Below are positions 1-6,893 of a DNA stretch of 17,680 nucleotides, one piece after another. How positions within the stretch are numbered: position 1 is the first letter of the stretch; the number at the start of each line of letters is the position of its first letter. Where the stretch lies: the NCBI GenBank assembly GCA_045648765.1, contig JAZROQ010000050.1, positions 1 through 17,680 on the forward strand, read 5' to 3'. The position numbers and the translations under genes were made by a program. Source of the stretch: RGIG3009 sp045648765 (GTDB lineage: Bacteria; Bacillota; Clostridia; Oscillospirales; Acutalibacteraceae). Under the pieces are notes generated by a model that worked only from the letters and a program-made list of their open reading frames with translations, made no database searches and was not told where the DNA came from.

Positions 1-2076
1 AAACGCTTCTGTAAACTTGTTCATTTGTGCCTCGGTATGGAAATAAGCAGTTTTTAATTTATCGCAATGTTGAAAGGCATTATATGCAATAGTAGTAACG
101 CTATTGGGTATTGTAACCGTAGTCAATGAATCGCAGGTGTAAAAAGCCTCTTCACCAATGGAAGTAACACTATTTGGAAATGTCACCGCGGTTAATAAGT
201 AGCAGTGGGAGAAGGCCGTTCTGCCAATGGTAACAAGACTGTTCGGCATTGTTACCGACGTCAATGAAGTACAAGAAGCGAAAGTTCCCTCGTTAATAAT
301 TGTAATATTATCGGATATTTTAGCCGAGGTTAGTGAATAGCACTGGAAGAAAGCGTATTTACCAATGGTAGTAACACTATTCGGTATAGTAATTGAAGTT
401 AATGAAGTGCACGCGTTAAAAACGGATTCACCAATAGTGGTAACTCCATTAGGTATTACAACCGAGGTTAATGAACTACACCAAGAAAATGCACTATCAC
501 CAATACTTGTAACACTATCCGGTATGGTAATTGAAGTTAATGAACTACACTTGTAGAAAGCGCATCTACCAATGGCAGTAACACTATTCGGTATGGTAAT
601 TGAAGTTAATGACGTGCACTCGTCAAAAGCGAATCTACCAATGGCAGTAACACTATTCGGTATGGTAATTGAAGTTAATGACGTGCACTCGCCAAAAGCG
701 AATCCACCAATAGTGGTAACTCCATTAGGTATTACAACCGAGGTTAATGAACTACACTTGTAGAAAGCGAATTCACCAATAGTGGTAACCGAATATCCCT
801 TTACTTTTTGAGGAATATTCACAACACTTGAAGTACCGTTATATTTAGTAATTTCAACATCTACTGGTAAGTTCGGCTTATATGTTAACCCATATGAAAA
901 ATCACCTTCTGTAATATACAATGTATCGCTATCAGCAAATATAGCCGGTCTCCCAGAAGTGGGTTTTCCCAAAGTTGTTGCAGCTGTACTGGAAGTTGTA
1001 GCAAAAGAAGGCGTTTTTGAAGGTATTGTGCTGGAGATTGTGGTAGAAGACGGCGTTTTTGAAGATATTGTGTTGGAGGTTGTGGTAGAAGACGGCGTTT
1101 GCGTTGAGGATTTATTTGATGTAATGGGTTTTGATTTTGATGTGCTACCCTTGCTTGGTTTGTTTCCAAGAGTGGTCGACAAGGTATTCTCATCTGTTGC
1201 TATATCGCTTGACGGTACGATATCCAACGAGCTGTCAATTGAGTCATTACCTTTCCAAGGAATGCAGGCTACAATAATCAAAAGTATTATTACAAGCGAT
1301 GCTATACTGGCAATTGTTTTAATGCGTTTGTCTTTTTCGGCTCCTACTAAGGCAACACTGTTTAGTTGCGCAATTTTTTCATAACAATATTGTATTTTTT
1401 CATCTGAATCTTTGTATCCACGAATTTTTTCAAATTCAACAATTGCGTCTTTGAAGCACTGAATGTCATTACCTTGTTGCATCAACGCACAAGCCTTGAC
1501 ATATATGTTGTTACGCTGCGTTTCATAATTACGCTTATTAATATGTTGAATGGTTTCTCTTAAAAATCGTTTCAAGGAATCATCGGCAAATGTAAATGCT
1601 CTCTGATAGTTCTTTTTGTCCGTAAAAGGATGCGGGCTGTTTTTTAAAGCATCTCGTGTTTTCACCTGCAACTCAATCATCAATTTACCAAGATAAGCTT
1701 CTGCCAATCCCGCATTTTGATTTAATGCTTGCTCGAAAAAGCGGTCTGCTTTCATCCATTCGCCATCTTCCAGCGCCATAAAACCCCGTTTGAGCAAAGC
1801 ATCCGTGTTGATTACATTGCTTTCCTGTTTGGGAGTGTAATAAGATTTTTGATTGTTCTGAGCTTGATTTTTTATTGAATAATCATATTGTCTTTTCTTT
1901 GTTTCATTGGAGAGAGTGTCATACGCTTCGTTAATCTTTTTCATTTTTTCTTCGGCTTGCTTTTTATCACCTTGGCAAACGTCAGGGTGATACTTTTTAC
2001 ACAAAGCCTTATATGCCATATGAATCACTTCTTGCGAAGCATTTTCGCTAATTTCTAATATTTCATAATACGTCAT
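1..2076 (-). CDS. J-domain, single-pass membrane protein with BspA-type leucine-rich repeats (3' end beyond window)
   Basis: Open from an ATG at 2076 to the left edge, 692 codons without a stop, so the C-terminus lies outside. Residues 1-66 are a J-domain with an intact HPD motif (H30-P31-D32). Residues about 85-235 are helical and TPR-like, including the phrase GYKDS that is common in clostridial repeat proteins. Residues about 251-273 form one hydrophobic helix preceded by KDKRIK, which favours N-terminus in, C-terminus out. Residues about 280-372 are rich in Ser, Thr, Lys and Pro. From about residue 420 come ten 23-residue LRR_5 repeats of the type SLTSITIPNSVTTIGxxAFxxC, then a degenerate unit. 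J-domains stimulate Hsp70 ATPase; BspA-type LRRs are usually surface adhesion or binding modules. The inferred topology puts the J-domain in the cytoplasm and the LRRs outside. There is no N-terminal signal peptide. The site GGAGAG precedes the ATG. Substrate and role are unknown. Confidence 0.88.
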   Translation of the reverse strand, partial: MTYYEILEISENASQEVIHMAYKALCKKYHPDVCQGDKKQAEEKMKKINEAYDTLSNETKKRQYDYSIKNQAQNNQKSYYTPKQESNVINTDALLKRGFMALEDGEWMKADRFFEQALNQNAGLAEAYLGKLMIELQVKTRDALKNSPHPFTDKKNYQRAFTFADDSLKRFLRETIQHINKRNYETQRNNIYVKACALMQQGNDIQCFKDAIVEFEKIRGYKDSDEKIQYCYEKIAQLNSVALVGAEKDKRIKTIASIASLVIILLIIVACIPWKGNDSIDSSLDIVPSSDIATDENTLSTTLGNKPSKGSTSKSKPITSNKSSTQTPSSTTTSNTISSKTPSSTTISSTIPSKTPSFATTSSTAATTLGKPTSGRPAIFADSDTLYITEGDFSYGLTYKPNLPVDVEITKYNGTSSVVNIPQKVKGYSVTTIGEFAFYKCSSLTSVVIPNGVTTIGGFAFGECTSLTSITIPNSVTAIGRFAFDECTSLTSITIPNSVTAIGRCAFYKCSSLTSITIPDSVTSIGDSAFSWCSSLTSVVIPNGVTTIGESVFNACTSLTSITIPNSVTTIGKYAFFQCYSLTSAKISDNITIINEGTFASCTSLTSVTMPNSLVTIGRTAFSHCYLLTAVTFPNSVTSIGEEAFYTCDSLTTVTIPNSVTTIAYNAFQHCDKLKTAYFHTEAQMNKFTEAF
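4..774 (-). repeat. 69-bp tandem repeats encoding 23-residue LRR_5 units
   Basis: Units recur every 69 bases (starts at 361, 430, 499, 568, 637 and 706, with more diverged units to the left). Units 568-636 and 637-705 differ at only two positions. The 52-base blocks 430-481 and 706-757 are identical although four units apart. The repeat lies fully in frame in the LRR gene, so it is a coding repeat. Confidence 0.9.
1004..1110 (-). repeat. 42-bp tandem repeats in the Ser/Thr-rich linker
   Basis: Two full copies (1004-1045 and 1046-1087) and a partial third (from 1088) encode 14-residue units of the type SSTTxSxTxxSKTP. They extend the low-complexity stalk between the membrane helix and the LRR domain. 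Copies 1 and 2 differ by several substitutions. Confidence 0.75.
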
Positions 2077-2106
2077 TTAGCTCTCTCCGTCCTTTTATTT
2101 TAAAAA

Positions 2107-2135
2107 ATTATAACACATAAATTCAATAAAAACAA
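2107..2135 (-). promoter_or_regulatory. Sigma-A-type promoter of the J-domain/LRR gene
   Basis: On the minus strand, TTGTTT (2130-2135), a 17-base spacer, then TATAAT (2107-2112) preceded by TG one base upstream (extended -10). The -35 box overlaps the foot of the terminator hairpin at 2134-2170. Transcription would start near 2100, giving a leader of only about 25 bases. Confidence 0.65.
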
Positions 2136-2170
2136 GACAAAGCAGATGGGTTCCCCATCTGCTTTGTCTT
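2134..2170 (-). terminator. Terminator of the cotJ operon
   Basis: Perfect 17-bp inverted repeat (2134-2150 and 2154-2170) with a 3-base loop, followed on the minus strand by GTTTTTATTG. It lies 37 bases after the cotJC stop codon. Confidence 0.85.
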
Positions 2171-2197
2171 GGGCGGCGGGAGCAAGCCCCCGCCCTA
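2171..2197 (-). repeat. GC-rich imperfect hairpin upstream of the cotJ terminator
   Basis: A run of G followed by a run of C (GGGCGG...CCGCCC on either strand) folds into an imperfect hairpin directly before the 17-bp terminator stem. Its GC content is far above the surroundings. It may be a copy of a dispersed intergenic element or a second terminator stem; one window cannot decide. Confidence 0.4.
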
Positions 2198-2206
2198 CTA
2201 TTTTGC

Positions 2207-2815
2207 TTATTTTCCGCAGTTTTTGTCAAACGACGGATTGCAGGCGTAGAAGTTTTTGCTGTTGAGTCGGTCGGTGGTGAGTTGTAAGCCTTCACCAAAA
2301 CGTTGATAGTGCACAACCTCACGTTGGCGCAGGAATTTGAGCGGGTCGCGCACGTCAGGGTCATCGATTAAGCGCAACAAGTTATCATAGGTGGTGCGCG
2401 CTTTTTGTTCGGCTGCCATGTCTTCGTGCAGGTCGGTGATGGTATCGCCTTTGACACCGATATATTCTGCTCGCCACGGCACAGACGATGCCGCAATCGG
2501 ATACACACCGGTGGTATGGTCGACAAAGTATTTGTCGAAACCGGATTTGACAATTTCTTCGGGTGTGAGGTTGCGGGTGAGTTGATACACCATGGCACAA
2601 ATCATTTCCAGGTGAGCTAGTTCCTCAGTGCCGATGTCGGTGAGCAAACCTTTGAGTTCGCCATAGGGCATACTATATCGTTGCGAAAGATAGCGCATGG
2701 AAGCACCGAGTTCCCCATCGGGTCCTCCGTATTGCGTAATAATGATTTGCGCAATTTTCGGGTTCGGATTGGCTATCTTGACGGGATATTGCAATTTTTT
2801 CTCATACTGCCACAT
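2207..2815 (-). CDS. cotJC: Spore coat protein CotJC, manganese-catalase-like
   Basis: This 202-residue protein belongs to the CotJC family of the spore coat, related to non-heme dimanganese catalases. All five expected metal ligands are visible: E35 (in GELGAS), E65 and H68 (in EELAHLE), E136 (in AAEQKA) and H169 (in VVHYQ), so catalase activity is plausible but not shown. The start MWQYEKK is chosen because GGAGGGG stands five bases before it at 2815. The ATG at 2833 lies upstream of that site and would put it inside the coding region. The gene overlaps the end of cotJB by 14 bases, a typical translationally coupled arrangement. It is the last gene of cotJABC, made in the mother cell during sporulation. 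Confidence 0.95.
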   Translation of the reverse strand: MWQYEKKLQYPVKIANPNPKIAQIIITQYGGPDGELGASMRYLSQRYSMPYGELKGLLTDIGTEELAHLEMICAMVYQLTRNLTPEEIVKSGFDKYFVDHTTGVYPIAASSVPWRAEYIGVKGDTITDLHEDMAAEQKARTTYDNLLRLIDDPDVRDPLKFLRQREVVHYQRFGEGLQLTTDRLNSKNFYACNPSFDKNCGK

Positions 2816-3071
2816 GATTACCCCTCCATTCACATTCCCACGGCCACGGATTGTTTACCCATGTCCAGCAATCGCCGCGTACGTCTTTGTCGGTGACAAC
2901 ATACGGACCAAATTTTTCTTCGTATTCCATTACCAAAGCGGCGCGTTCGGCTTGGAGTTCTTGGCGTTTTTGGAGTGCGCAGGTGTCGCCGGGATGTGTG
3001 TCGAGATACAAACCCATTTCCAAAATAGCAAAATCGTAGGCGTGAATACGCCGTACCAATTGTTTATCCAC
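2802..3071 (-). CDS. cotJB: Spore coat protein CotJB
   Basis: An 89-residue small acidic protein, rich in helix and ending in tryptophan-rich NNPWPWE, the hallmark of CotJB, a coat component encoded between CotJA and CotJC. The start is GTG at 3071, preceded by GGGGGAGG with an 8-base spacer. It overlaps the end of cotJA by 8 bases and the start of cotJC by 14, so the three proteins are probably made in coupled fashion. No catalytic motif is visible. In Bacillus this family is needed for correct placement of the CotJ proteins in the coat; the role here is inferred from that. Confidence 0.93.
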   Translation of the reverse strand: MDKQLVRRIHAYDFAILEMGLYLDTHPGDTCALQKRQELQAERAALVMEYEEKFGPYVVTDKDVRGDCWTWVNNPWPWECEWRGNHVAV

Positions 3072-3336
3072 AGCGGCAACCTCCCCCTGCTAAAAACGGT
3101 TTATCCAAATCGGGAAACAACGTACCGTGAGCGTAGGCTTCTTCCGGCGTGAATACGGTACCAAACGTTTGCCACGGAACGTAGGCCATGGCAACGACCA
3201 TGTCTTCACACGATGTGCGCGCGGCTGTGTTTTGTTGGCAGTCACACGGCGTCGGCATGGAACGATTATACGGCATGGGCGCAAAACGGTTGTCGGAACA
3301 ACCCATGGTGCGTCTGCCGTAATACGCATGATTCAT
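3064..3336 (-). CDS. cotJA: Spore coat associated protein CotJA
   Basis: A 90-residue protein whose C-terminal half carries the CotJA signature MAYVPWQ followed by GTLFPDLDKPFL (about residues 50-82). The N-terminal half is low complexity with a small cysteine cluster (CDC, then SC), and the C-terminus ends in GGGCRCG. The ATG at 3336 is preceded by AAGGAGA at good spacing. It is the first gene of the operon. A candidate sporulation promoter lies about 45 bases upstream. The extra cysteines could support coat cross-linking, which is inference only. Confidence 0.93.
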   Translation of the reverse strand: MNHAYYGRRTMGCSDNRFAPMPYNRSMPTPCDCQQNTAARTSCEDMVVAMAYVPWQTFGTVFTPEEAYAHGTLFPDLDKPFLAGGGCRCG

Positions 3337-3381
3337 TGTGCTCTCTCCTTCTTGTTTTTTGGGAATTGATATCCCTTTACC

Positions 3382-3409
3382 ATCCTATGAGCGTGTCCAA
3401 AAAAAGGTG
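3382..3409 (-). promoter_or_regulatory. Candidate sporulation (sigma-E/sigma-K type) promoter of cotJABC
   Basis: On the minus strand, CATAGGAT (3382-3389) matches the CATAnnnT -10 core shared by mother-cell sigma factors. Sixteen bases upstream is CACC (3406-3409), compatible with the short -35 of sigma-K. No sigma-E -35 of the ATATT type is present. Bacillus cotJ is sigma-E dependent, so the assignment between the two is open. Confidence 0.35.
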
Positions 3410-3430
3410 AGGAAAAGTTATATTTTTCTC

Positions 3431-3459
3431 TTTAAATTCATATTCGATTATGATATGAT
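3431..3459 (+). promoter_or_regulatory. Weak candidate promoter of the GltD-like gene
   Basis: TATGAT at 3454-3459, with TTTAAA at 3431-3436 and a 17-base spacer. A second TATGAT sits at 3449. The region 3411-3470 is very AT-rich. The ribosome site GGAGAA at 3491-3496 leads to the ATG at 3502. Confidence 0.35.
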
Positions 3460-3501
3460 AAGTTGGATTTGAAAAGTTACTTTTAAAGAAGGAGAACCGC
3501 T

Positions 3502-4731
3502 ATGGCATTACACATTTTAGACGAAGCAAATCGGTGCTTGGCATGCAAAAATCCCACATGTCAAAAAGGATGTCCACTTAACACACCTATTCCCGAAGTG
3601 ATTCGTCTGCTTAAAGAAAATCGTTTAGACGATGCCGGTCGTTTGTTATTTGAAAACAATCCACTGACCACAGTGTGCAGCCTAATTTGCAATCATGAAA
3701 TACAGTGCGAAGGACATTGTGTTTTGGGGAAAAAGGGCGCACCGGTTCACTTTTCGGCAATTGAAAATTACATTTCGAGTGCCTATGCCCCGAAAATGGT
3801 AAAAGGCCCCGCCAAATCAAACGGCAACCGCGTTGCCATTGTTGGTTCGGGACCTGCCGGACTAACTATTGCGATTATTTTGGCACGATACGGATACCAA
3901 GTAACCATTTTTGAAGGGAAAGATAAAATCGGCGGTGTATTACGACATGGTATTCCTGAATTCCGTTTACCCAAAAGTGTGTTAGACGATCTGCAATATC
4001 GTCATATTGAACTGAAAGGAATTAAAGTTCGTCCCAACACACGCATCGGTGATGCTATTACCCTTAACGACCTATTCCGTGATGGATACAAAGCTGTTTT
4101 TATCGGCACCGGTGTTTGGCGGCCCAATGTTTTGCATATTAAAGGGGAAACATTAGGGAACGTTCATTTTGCCATCAACTATCTCAACAACCCCTCGGTA
4201 TATCGCTTGGGGGAAAATGTCACTATTATTGGTGCAGGCAATGCTGCTATGGATGTGGCACGTACTGCTATCCGAAGCGGAAGCCGAAATGTCACTTGTT
4301 TTTCTATCACCAAGGAAGTCGCTGCCAGCAAGTACGAATATTCATATGCACAATTAGAAGGCGTACATTTTGAATACAACTACAGTCCGGTAGAAATTTT
4401 GGACGATGGCGTACTGTTTCGCCGCGTAGAAGAAAAAGAAAACGGCGAATTTGAAGAAATAAAGAGCAGCGACACCTTCTTCCCCTCGGATTCGGTAATT
4501 ATTGCCATTAGCCAAGGGCCCCGTAATGTTATTGTTTCCAGCACGACCGGGTTGGAAACTAATGAGAATGGATTGTTGGTTGCCGATGAAACAGGACACA
4601 CTACACGGCCCGGTGTTTTTGCATCCGGTGATGTGGTAAACGGGGCACGTACGGTTGCCGAGGCAGTAGCGCACAGCAAAGTGGTTGCAGAATCTATGCA
4701 TCAATATATTCAAAATTCATCAAACAACTAG
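3502..4731 (+). CDS. GltD-like FAD/NADPH iron-sulfur oxidoreductase
   Basis: This 409-residue protein is homologous to the glutamate synthase small subunit and NfnB-like flavoproteins. The N-terminal ferredoxin-like domain has eight cysteines in two groups (C12, C15, C20, C24 and C59, C63, C69, C73), fitting two [4Fe-4S] clusters. A first Rossmann fold binds FAD (GSGPAG, 115-120). The second has GAGNAA (244-249), a GxGxxA pattern typical of NADPH binding. The C-terminal GVFASGDVVNGARTV closes the FAD site. No glutamate synthase large subunit, dihydropyrimidine dehydrogenase partner or NfnA is adjacent, so the electron acceptor is unknown. At 409 residues it is shorter than the usual 450-470. 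The gene stands alone between the divergent cotJ operon and a terminator. Likely role: moving electrons from NADPH to an unlinked partner. The family is sure; the reaction is not. Confidence 0.85.
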   Translation: MALHILDEANRCLACKNPTCQKGCPLNTPIPEVIRLLKENRLDDAGRLLFENNPLTTVCSLICNHEIQCEGHCVLGKKGAPVHFSAIENYISSAYAPKMVKGPAKSNGNRVAIVGSGPAGLTIAIILARYGYQVTIFEGKDKIGGVLRHGIPEFRLPKSVLDDLQYRHIELKGIKVRPNTRIGDAITLNDLFRDGYKAVFIGTGVWRPNVLHIKGETLGNVHFAINYLNNPSVYRLGENVTIIGAGNAAMDVARTAIRSGSRNVTCFSITKEVAASKYEYSYAQLEGVHFEYNYSPVEILDDGVLFRRVEEKENGEFEEIKSSDTFFPSDSVIIAISQGPRNVIVSSTTGLETNENGLLVADETGHTTRPGVFASGDVVNGARTVAEAVAHSKVVAESMHQYIQNSSNN

Positions 4732-4746
4732 CCTAAACAAAAACAG

Positions 4747-4786
4747 AGCCGCATCGGCAGATATGCCGATGCGGCTGCTTTTTTTA
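4747..4786. terminator. Bidirectional terminator between the GltD-like gene and the nup operon
   Basis: Perfect 13-bp stem (4747-4759 and 4764-4776) with loop GATA. On the plus strand it is followed by GC and seven T; on the minus strand by CTGTTTTTG. It ends both converging transcription units. Confidence 0.88.
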
Positions 4787-4790
4787 GTGT

Positions 4791-5780
4791 TTATCGTTCT
4801 TCACGGAAGTACGGCAACCCCAAGCCTTGCGGGGGTTGATGTTCGCGTTTTTTGCGCATGCTGGTGATGATAAGCACCAACAAGGTGACGATATACGGAA
4901 GCAATTTGAACAGTTCTTGTGTAGCATCGCCCAAACCTTGAATGTAGTTGTTGGCGTTGCACAGTGCACCAAACAAGAACGAACCGAAGATTGCCATATT
5001 GGGTTTCCACAATGCAAAGATAACCAAGGCAATGGCCATCCAGCCGCGATCGCCGAAGGCGTCATTTGACCACACACCGTTGGCATAGGCCATAACGTAT
5101 TGCAAACCACCCAAGCCCGCAATAGCGCTGCCGATACAGGTGGAAATGTATTTATATGCGGTAACGTTAATGCCGGCGGCATCTGCTGTTGCAGGGTTTT
5201 CGCCCACGGCACGCAAGTTCAAGCCCACGCGGGTGCGATTGAGAACCAACGATGCGACAACCGCAACCACAATGGAAAGATAAGTCAAGAAATCGTGCGA
5301 AAGGAAAATTTCGCCAAACCAACCCAAATCATCGGCAAACGGCAAGTTTGCACGATAAAATTTGCTGGTGTTGGTGAGAATAATGTTAGGAAGTTCGCTG
5401 TTGGTAAGTTTGGTAAGCGAACCACCAAAGAAGTTACCGATGCCGATACCGAATGTGGTAAGTGCCAAACCGGTAACGTTTTGGTTGGCGCGCAAAGTAA
5501 CAGTTAAGAAACTGTAAATTAAGCCCATTAACACAGACCCCAAAACCGAGCACAAAAACGGAATGAGAATGGCCAATGCGGGATTCATGTTGGCAAAAGT
5601 GTTACCGCAGGCTTGTTCATACAAAAACGCGCCGATAACACCGCCGATACCTCCCACATACATGATGCCGGGGATACCCAAGTTGAGGTGACCGGATTTT
5701 TCGGTGACGATTTCGCCGGTAGAGCCGTATAACAGCGGAACCCCAAGCGGAATAGCACTTCTGATAAATGCTGTTAACAT
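4791..5780 (-). CDS. nupQ: Nucleoside ABC transporter permease (NupQ/YufQ-like)
   Basis: A 329-residue polytopic membrane protein of the BPD_transp_2 family. The N-terminal stretch after the first helix, GEIVTEKSGHLNLG, is typical of the second permease of BMP-type nucleoside importers (NupQ, BmpD). About eight to ten hydrophobic segments are spread through the chain, with a conserved-looking loop NPATADAAGIN near the middle that fits the coupling region to the ATPase. The ATG at 5780 is preceded by GGAGGGG, which overlaps the stop region of the upstream permease gene; the gap is three bases. It is the last gene of the operon and pairs with the product of 5784-6893 to form the channel. Purine nucleoside specificity is inferred from the riboswitch and xpt upstream. 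Confidence 0.9.
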   Translation of the reverse strand: MLTAFIRSAIPLGVPLLYGSTGEIVTEKSGHLNLGIPGIMYVGGIGGVIGAFLYEQACGNTFANMNPALAILIPFLCSVLGSVLMGLIYSFLTVTLRANQNVTGLALTTFGIGIGNFFGGSLTKLTNSELPNIILTNTSKFYRANLPFADDLGWFGEIFLSHDFLTYLSIVVAVVASLVLNRTRVGLNLRAVGENPATADAAGINVTAYKYISTCIGSAIAGLGGLQYVMAYANGVWSNDAFGDRGWMAIALVIFALWKPNMAIFGSFLFGALCNANNYIQGLGDATQELFKLLPYIVTLLVLIITSMRKKREHQPPQGLGLPYFREER

Positions 5781-5783
5781 GCT

Positions 5784-6893
5784 TTACCCCTCCTTTTTCA
5801 CGCGGCTGAAGCGGACTTTATAGCGGATAAAGAATTCGCAACCAACCAAAAAGAGAATGATGATGCCGGACACGATGTCGGCATACGAGCTATTGAGGAA
5901 GAACGAGTCTGCCACTTTGGCAGCACCGGTTTGCAAGAACGTAATTAACCCCGACATAAGACCCATGATAAAGGGGTTAAACTGACCGAGCCAAGAAATC
6001 ATGATAGCGGTAAAACCTTGACCACCAACGGTATGCGTGTTGATGGAATGGTCGGTACCGGCAACCAACAACAAACCGGCGACACCGCAAATCGCACCTG
6101 AAATGATCATGGTGCGCAAAATAACTTTTTTGACGTTAATGCCGATGTACCGTGCCGTGTTTTGGCTTTCACCGACAACAGTGACTTCGTATCCTTGTTT
6201 GCTGTACTTGAGGTAAATATACATAACCACCATTAAAGCCGCAACAATAAGAATATTGAGCAAATATGGTTGTTTGCCGATAACCGGTAAACTGCCGGTG
6301 GAAACCGGTTGAATGATACCGGAACCTTTACCGGTGAGATAGACGTAATACGCGGTAATTTGCGTTGCCACGTAGTTCATCATTAACGTAAACAGTGTTT
6401 CGTTGGTGTTGTACTTTGCTTTGAAAATAGCGGGAATCATACCCCAAACAGCGCCTGCTAAAATGCTGGCAAAAACAACCACCAAAACAAGCAAACCTTC
6501 GGGCATTTTGCCGCCCAGTTGCATCATACAAACCATGGCAGCCAAACCGCCGATTAAAGCTTGACCTTCGGCACCGCAGTTCCAGAATTTCATTTTAAAA
6601 GCAGGGGTGACTGCCAAGCTGAGGCACAGTAAAATGGCGGTTTGTTGCAAAAAGCGCCACAACAAAGTGAATTTGCCTTCAAACAGACGTCCAAACGTTC
6701 CGCGGAACATGAGGTAATACACTTCGCCGAGAGTGTCTTTGGTGAGTAACACCGAAATGAAACCGACAAGCAAGAAACCAATTAAAATCGCCGCGAGACG
6801 GATAAGCCACGCTTTCCAACCGACCATGTCATCGCGTTTGGCGATGTGCAACAACGGTTCACGGTGAATTTTTTTGGTGCTTTGTTCACGCAT
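5784..6893 (-). CDS. nupP: Nucleoside ABC transporter permease (NupP/YufP-like)
   Basis: A 369-residue inner-membrane permease of the BPD_transp_2 family with about eight or nine hydrophobic helices after a cytoplasmic N-terminus of some 35 residues. NCGAEGQALIGG (in the first third) and the loop SQNTARYIGIN are characteristic of the larger permease in BMP/PnrA-type importers. The start MREQS at 6893 is chosen because GGAGGGG stands six to seven bases upstream. The ATG at 6926 would place that site inside the gene and lengthen the overlap to 41 bases. With the chosen start the gene overlaps the ATPase gene by 8 bases. It should form a heterodimeric channel with the product of 4791-5780. Confidence 0.9.
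   Translation of the reverse strand: MREQSTKKIHREPLLHIAKRDDMVGWKAWLIRLAAILIGFLLVGFISVLLTKDTLGEVYYLMFRGTFGRLFEGKFTLLWRFLQQTAILLCLSLAVTPAFKMKFWNCGAEGQALIGGLAAMVCMMQLGGKMPEGLLVLVVVFASILAGAVWGMIPAIFKAKYNTNETLFTLMMNYVATQITAYYVYLTGKGSGIIQPVSTGSLPVIGKQPYLLNILIVAALMVVMYIYLKYSKQGYEVTVVGESQNTARYIGINVKKVILRTMIISGAICGVAGLLLVAGTDHSINTHTVGGQGFTAIMISWLGQFNPFIMGLMSGLITFLQTGAAKVADSFFLNSSYADIVSGIIILFLVGCEFFIRYKVRFSRVKKEG

Noticed and set aside
365..763. Plus-strand reading frames of 63 codons with repeated peptides
   Set aside because: They are antisense shadows of the 69-bp LRR repeats; the minus strand is open over the full region and gives a recognisable LRR_5 protein.
361..774. Regular repeats that could suggest a CRISPR array
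   Set aside because: Repeats are contiguous, in frame and coding, with no unique spacers and no cas genes nearby.
3441..3463. AT-rich segment resembling a Fur box before the GltD-like gene
   Set aside because: The match to the palindromic consensus is poor and no iron-related gene supports it.
3502..4731. Assignment as NfnB of an electron-bifurcating transhydrogenase
   Set aside because: No nfnA neighbour is present and the protein is shorter than typical NfnB; kept as GltD-like.
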